Positions 63,182 to 64,000 of a stretch of DNA of 64,000 nucleotides are shown here, one piece after another. Every line of letters begins with the position of its first letter. The stretch's first letter is position 1. The stretch comes from Limnobacter alexandrii (GTDB taxonomy: Bacteria; Pseudomonadota; Gammaproteobacteria; Burkholderiales; Burkholderiaceae_B): the NCBI RefSeq assembly GCF_005871185.1, contig NZ_SWKN01000006.1, positions 522,014 through 586,013 of the forward strand. Reading direction: 5' to 3'. The notes beneath the pieces are model-generated. The model was not told the origin of the DNA. It searched no databases and saw only the letters and a program-made list of their open reading frames with translations. The translations under genes were made by a program, and so were the position numbers.

Positions 63182-63613
63182 TTAAATTGAATGCATGACC
63201 ACAGAGGCCACCACGAAACCGGCGGCCATGAAAACACACGTGGCCACCAAAGAGCGCAGTGACAGGCGTGAGAGCCCGCATACGCCATGCCCACTGGTGC
63301 AACCAGAGCCCAACCTTGTGCCGTAACCCACCAAAAGCCCTGCTACAACCAGCGCGGCGGTGCCGCGCGGGCTTTCAAATTCAAAACTGCCCACTGCGGC
63401 TTGGTAAAGCCAGGGGGCTGCGACCATGCCCAGCACAAAGGTAAGCCGCCACAGCGTTTCACCACGTTGTGGTTTCAGCAAACCACCCACGATACCGCTG
63501 ATGCCAGCCACGCGGCCCGTCAGCAAAATCAGCATGACTGCAGACAGGCCAATCAACAGGCCGCCGAACAGGGCCGGGTAGGGCGTAAAAGCGTCCCAAT
63601 TAACAGTAAGCAT
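63182..63613 (-). CDS. YeeE/YedE family sulfur transporter, first half
   Basis: 143 residues with about four membrane helices. The conserved cysteine motif [15 protein letters not shown] is present; in YeeE proteins these Cys handle the sulfur substrate. Pairs with the gene at 62743. A symmetric AT-rich operator is 15 bases upstream. Confidence 0.9.
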   Translation of the reverse strand: MLTVNWDAFTPYPALFGGLLIGLSAVMLILLTGRVAGISGIVGGLLKPQRGETLWRLTFVLGMVAAPWLYQAAVGSFEFESPRGTAALVVAGLLVGYGTRLGSGCTSGHGVCGLSRLSLRSLVATCVFMAAGFVVASVVMHSI

Positions 63614-63627
63614 GGTGAACCCAATTA

Positions 63628-63649
63628 AATATGATTACTCGCTCATATT
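63628..63649. promoter_or_regulatory. Operator-like inverted repeat upstream of the YeeE pair
   Basis: AATATGA (63628-63634) and TCATATT (63643-63649), perfect 7-base arms, 8-base spacer, just before the start at 63613. The shape suits an ArsR/BigR-type sulfur sensor. No such regulator gene is in the window. Confidence 0.5.
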
Positions 63650-63721
63650 ATCATGTGCATCAAATAATCACCAGACAGGCAGTGGGTTACAATGCGGCGT
63701 CTGTCTTGCTGCCATCGCCCC

Positions 63722-64000
63722 ATGTCCTCTTTGGAAAAAGATTCCCACGCCTTGCTGAATATTGCCCAACCTTCATCGACGGTTGCAGTGATTGGTGCGG
63801 GCATTGCCGGCAGCAGCGTGGCACTGGCGCTTTGCAAACTGGGTGTGCAAGTGCATCTTTATGATTCAGCCAGCGGGCCAGCGGCGGGGGCTTCAGGCAA
63901 CTGGGTGGGTGCATTTCACCCGCACATTACCCGTGGCGACTCACCGTTGTCGCAATTGACGCGTTTGGGGTTTGATTACACCCTGCGGGCGCTCGAAGAT
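63722..64000 (+). CDS. mnmC: FAD-dependent oxidoreductase, MnmC C-terminal-like (partial, runs off the edge)
   Basis: 93 codons from the ATG at 63722 to the window end, no stop. About 21 residues precede the FAD motif VAVIGAGIAGSSVALAL. PAAGASGNWVGAFHPHITRG is typical of the MnmC oxidoreductase domain, which converts cmnm5 to nm5 in tRNA U34. The short N-terminus means no fused methyltransferase half, unlike E. coli MnmC. Could also be another D-amino-acid-oxidase-like enzyme. A TACAAT -10-like box lies at 63687. Confidence 0.6.
   Translation, partial: MSSLEKDSHALLNIAQPSSTVAVIGAGIAGSSVALALCKLGVQVHLYDSASGPAAGASGNWVGAFHPHITRGDSPLSQLTRLGFDYTLRALED

Overview
The window is a replication-origin region of a betaproteobacterial chromosome. 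The order is Burkholderiales with good confidence. A Limnobacter-like genus is my guess from gene content and cannot be proved here. Evidence is the block mnmG-rsmG-parA-parB-atpIBEFHAGDC, the block rpmH-rnpA-yidD-yidC-mnmE, and dnaA-dnaN-gyrB with DnaA boxes between dnaA and dnaN. No rRNA, tRNA, IS element, prophage or CRISPR array was seen.

Layout. 0-0.5 kb: a small orphan that may be a secretion chaperone. 0.5-7.7 kb: a complete F1Fo ATP synthase operon (minus strand) ending in a strong terminator. 7.8-12.1 kb: parB, parA, an rsmG that is frameshifted as read, and mnmG. 12.1-12.8 kb: the only long gene-free stretch, bounded by two identical parS sites in opposite orientation and full of inverted repeats. 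12.8-17.8 kb: a TauE/SafE permease, GTP-dependent PEP carboxykinase, a MOSC protein and hypotheticals. 17.8-27.2 kb: a signalling island with a GAF/multi-PAS protein lacking an output domain, a receiver-only protein, two closely related LuxR-type response regulators, a BvgS/BarA-like hybrid kinase with Hpt, a small PBP-like periplasmic protein and a free-standing periplasmic cache-domain protein. 27.8-37.1 kb: mnmE, yidC, yidD, rnpA, rpmH, dnaA, oriC, dnaN, gyrB.

37.2-46.3 kb: two hotdog thioesterases with their MarR regulator, cyclopropane fatty acid synthase, a 620-residue membrane orphan, and a two-gene NAD-linked formate dehydrogenase in which the FdsG and FdsB subunits are fused. 46.5-52 kb: a patatin lipoprotein, a third response regulator of the same subfamily followed by DUF4197 and a PCu(A)C copper chaperone, then a ZnuD-like TonB receptor (with a G9 tract) and a His-rich exported protein. 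52-56.2 kb: a PlsC-type acyltransferase and two Tat-exported phosphatases (PhoX-like, PhoD). 56.3-58.5 kb: a second free-standing cache protein in an operon with a chemoreceptor. 58.8-64 kb: cytochrome P460, a metallo-beta-lactamase-fold protein, a CHASE hybrid kinase, a two-gene YeeE/YedE sulfur transporter, and the start of an MnmC-like oxidoreductase running off the right edge.

The most novel-looking theme is signalling. Two paralogous secreted cache domains with no membrane anchor sit next to a hybrid kinase and a chemoreceptor respectively. Three near-identical response regulators share a conserved inter-domain linker. GGTA/TACC half-sites recur upstream of several of these genes. Function and ligands are inferred only; all counts, positions and motifs were read by eye.
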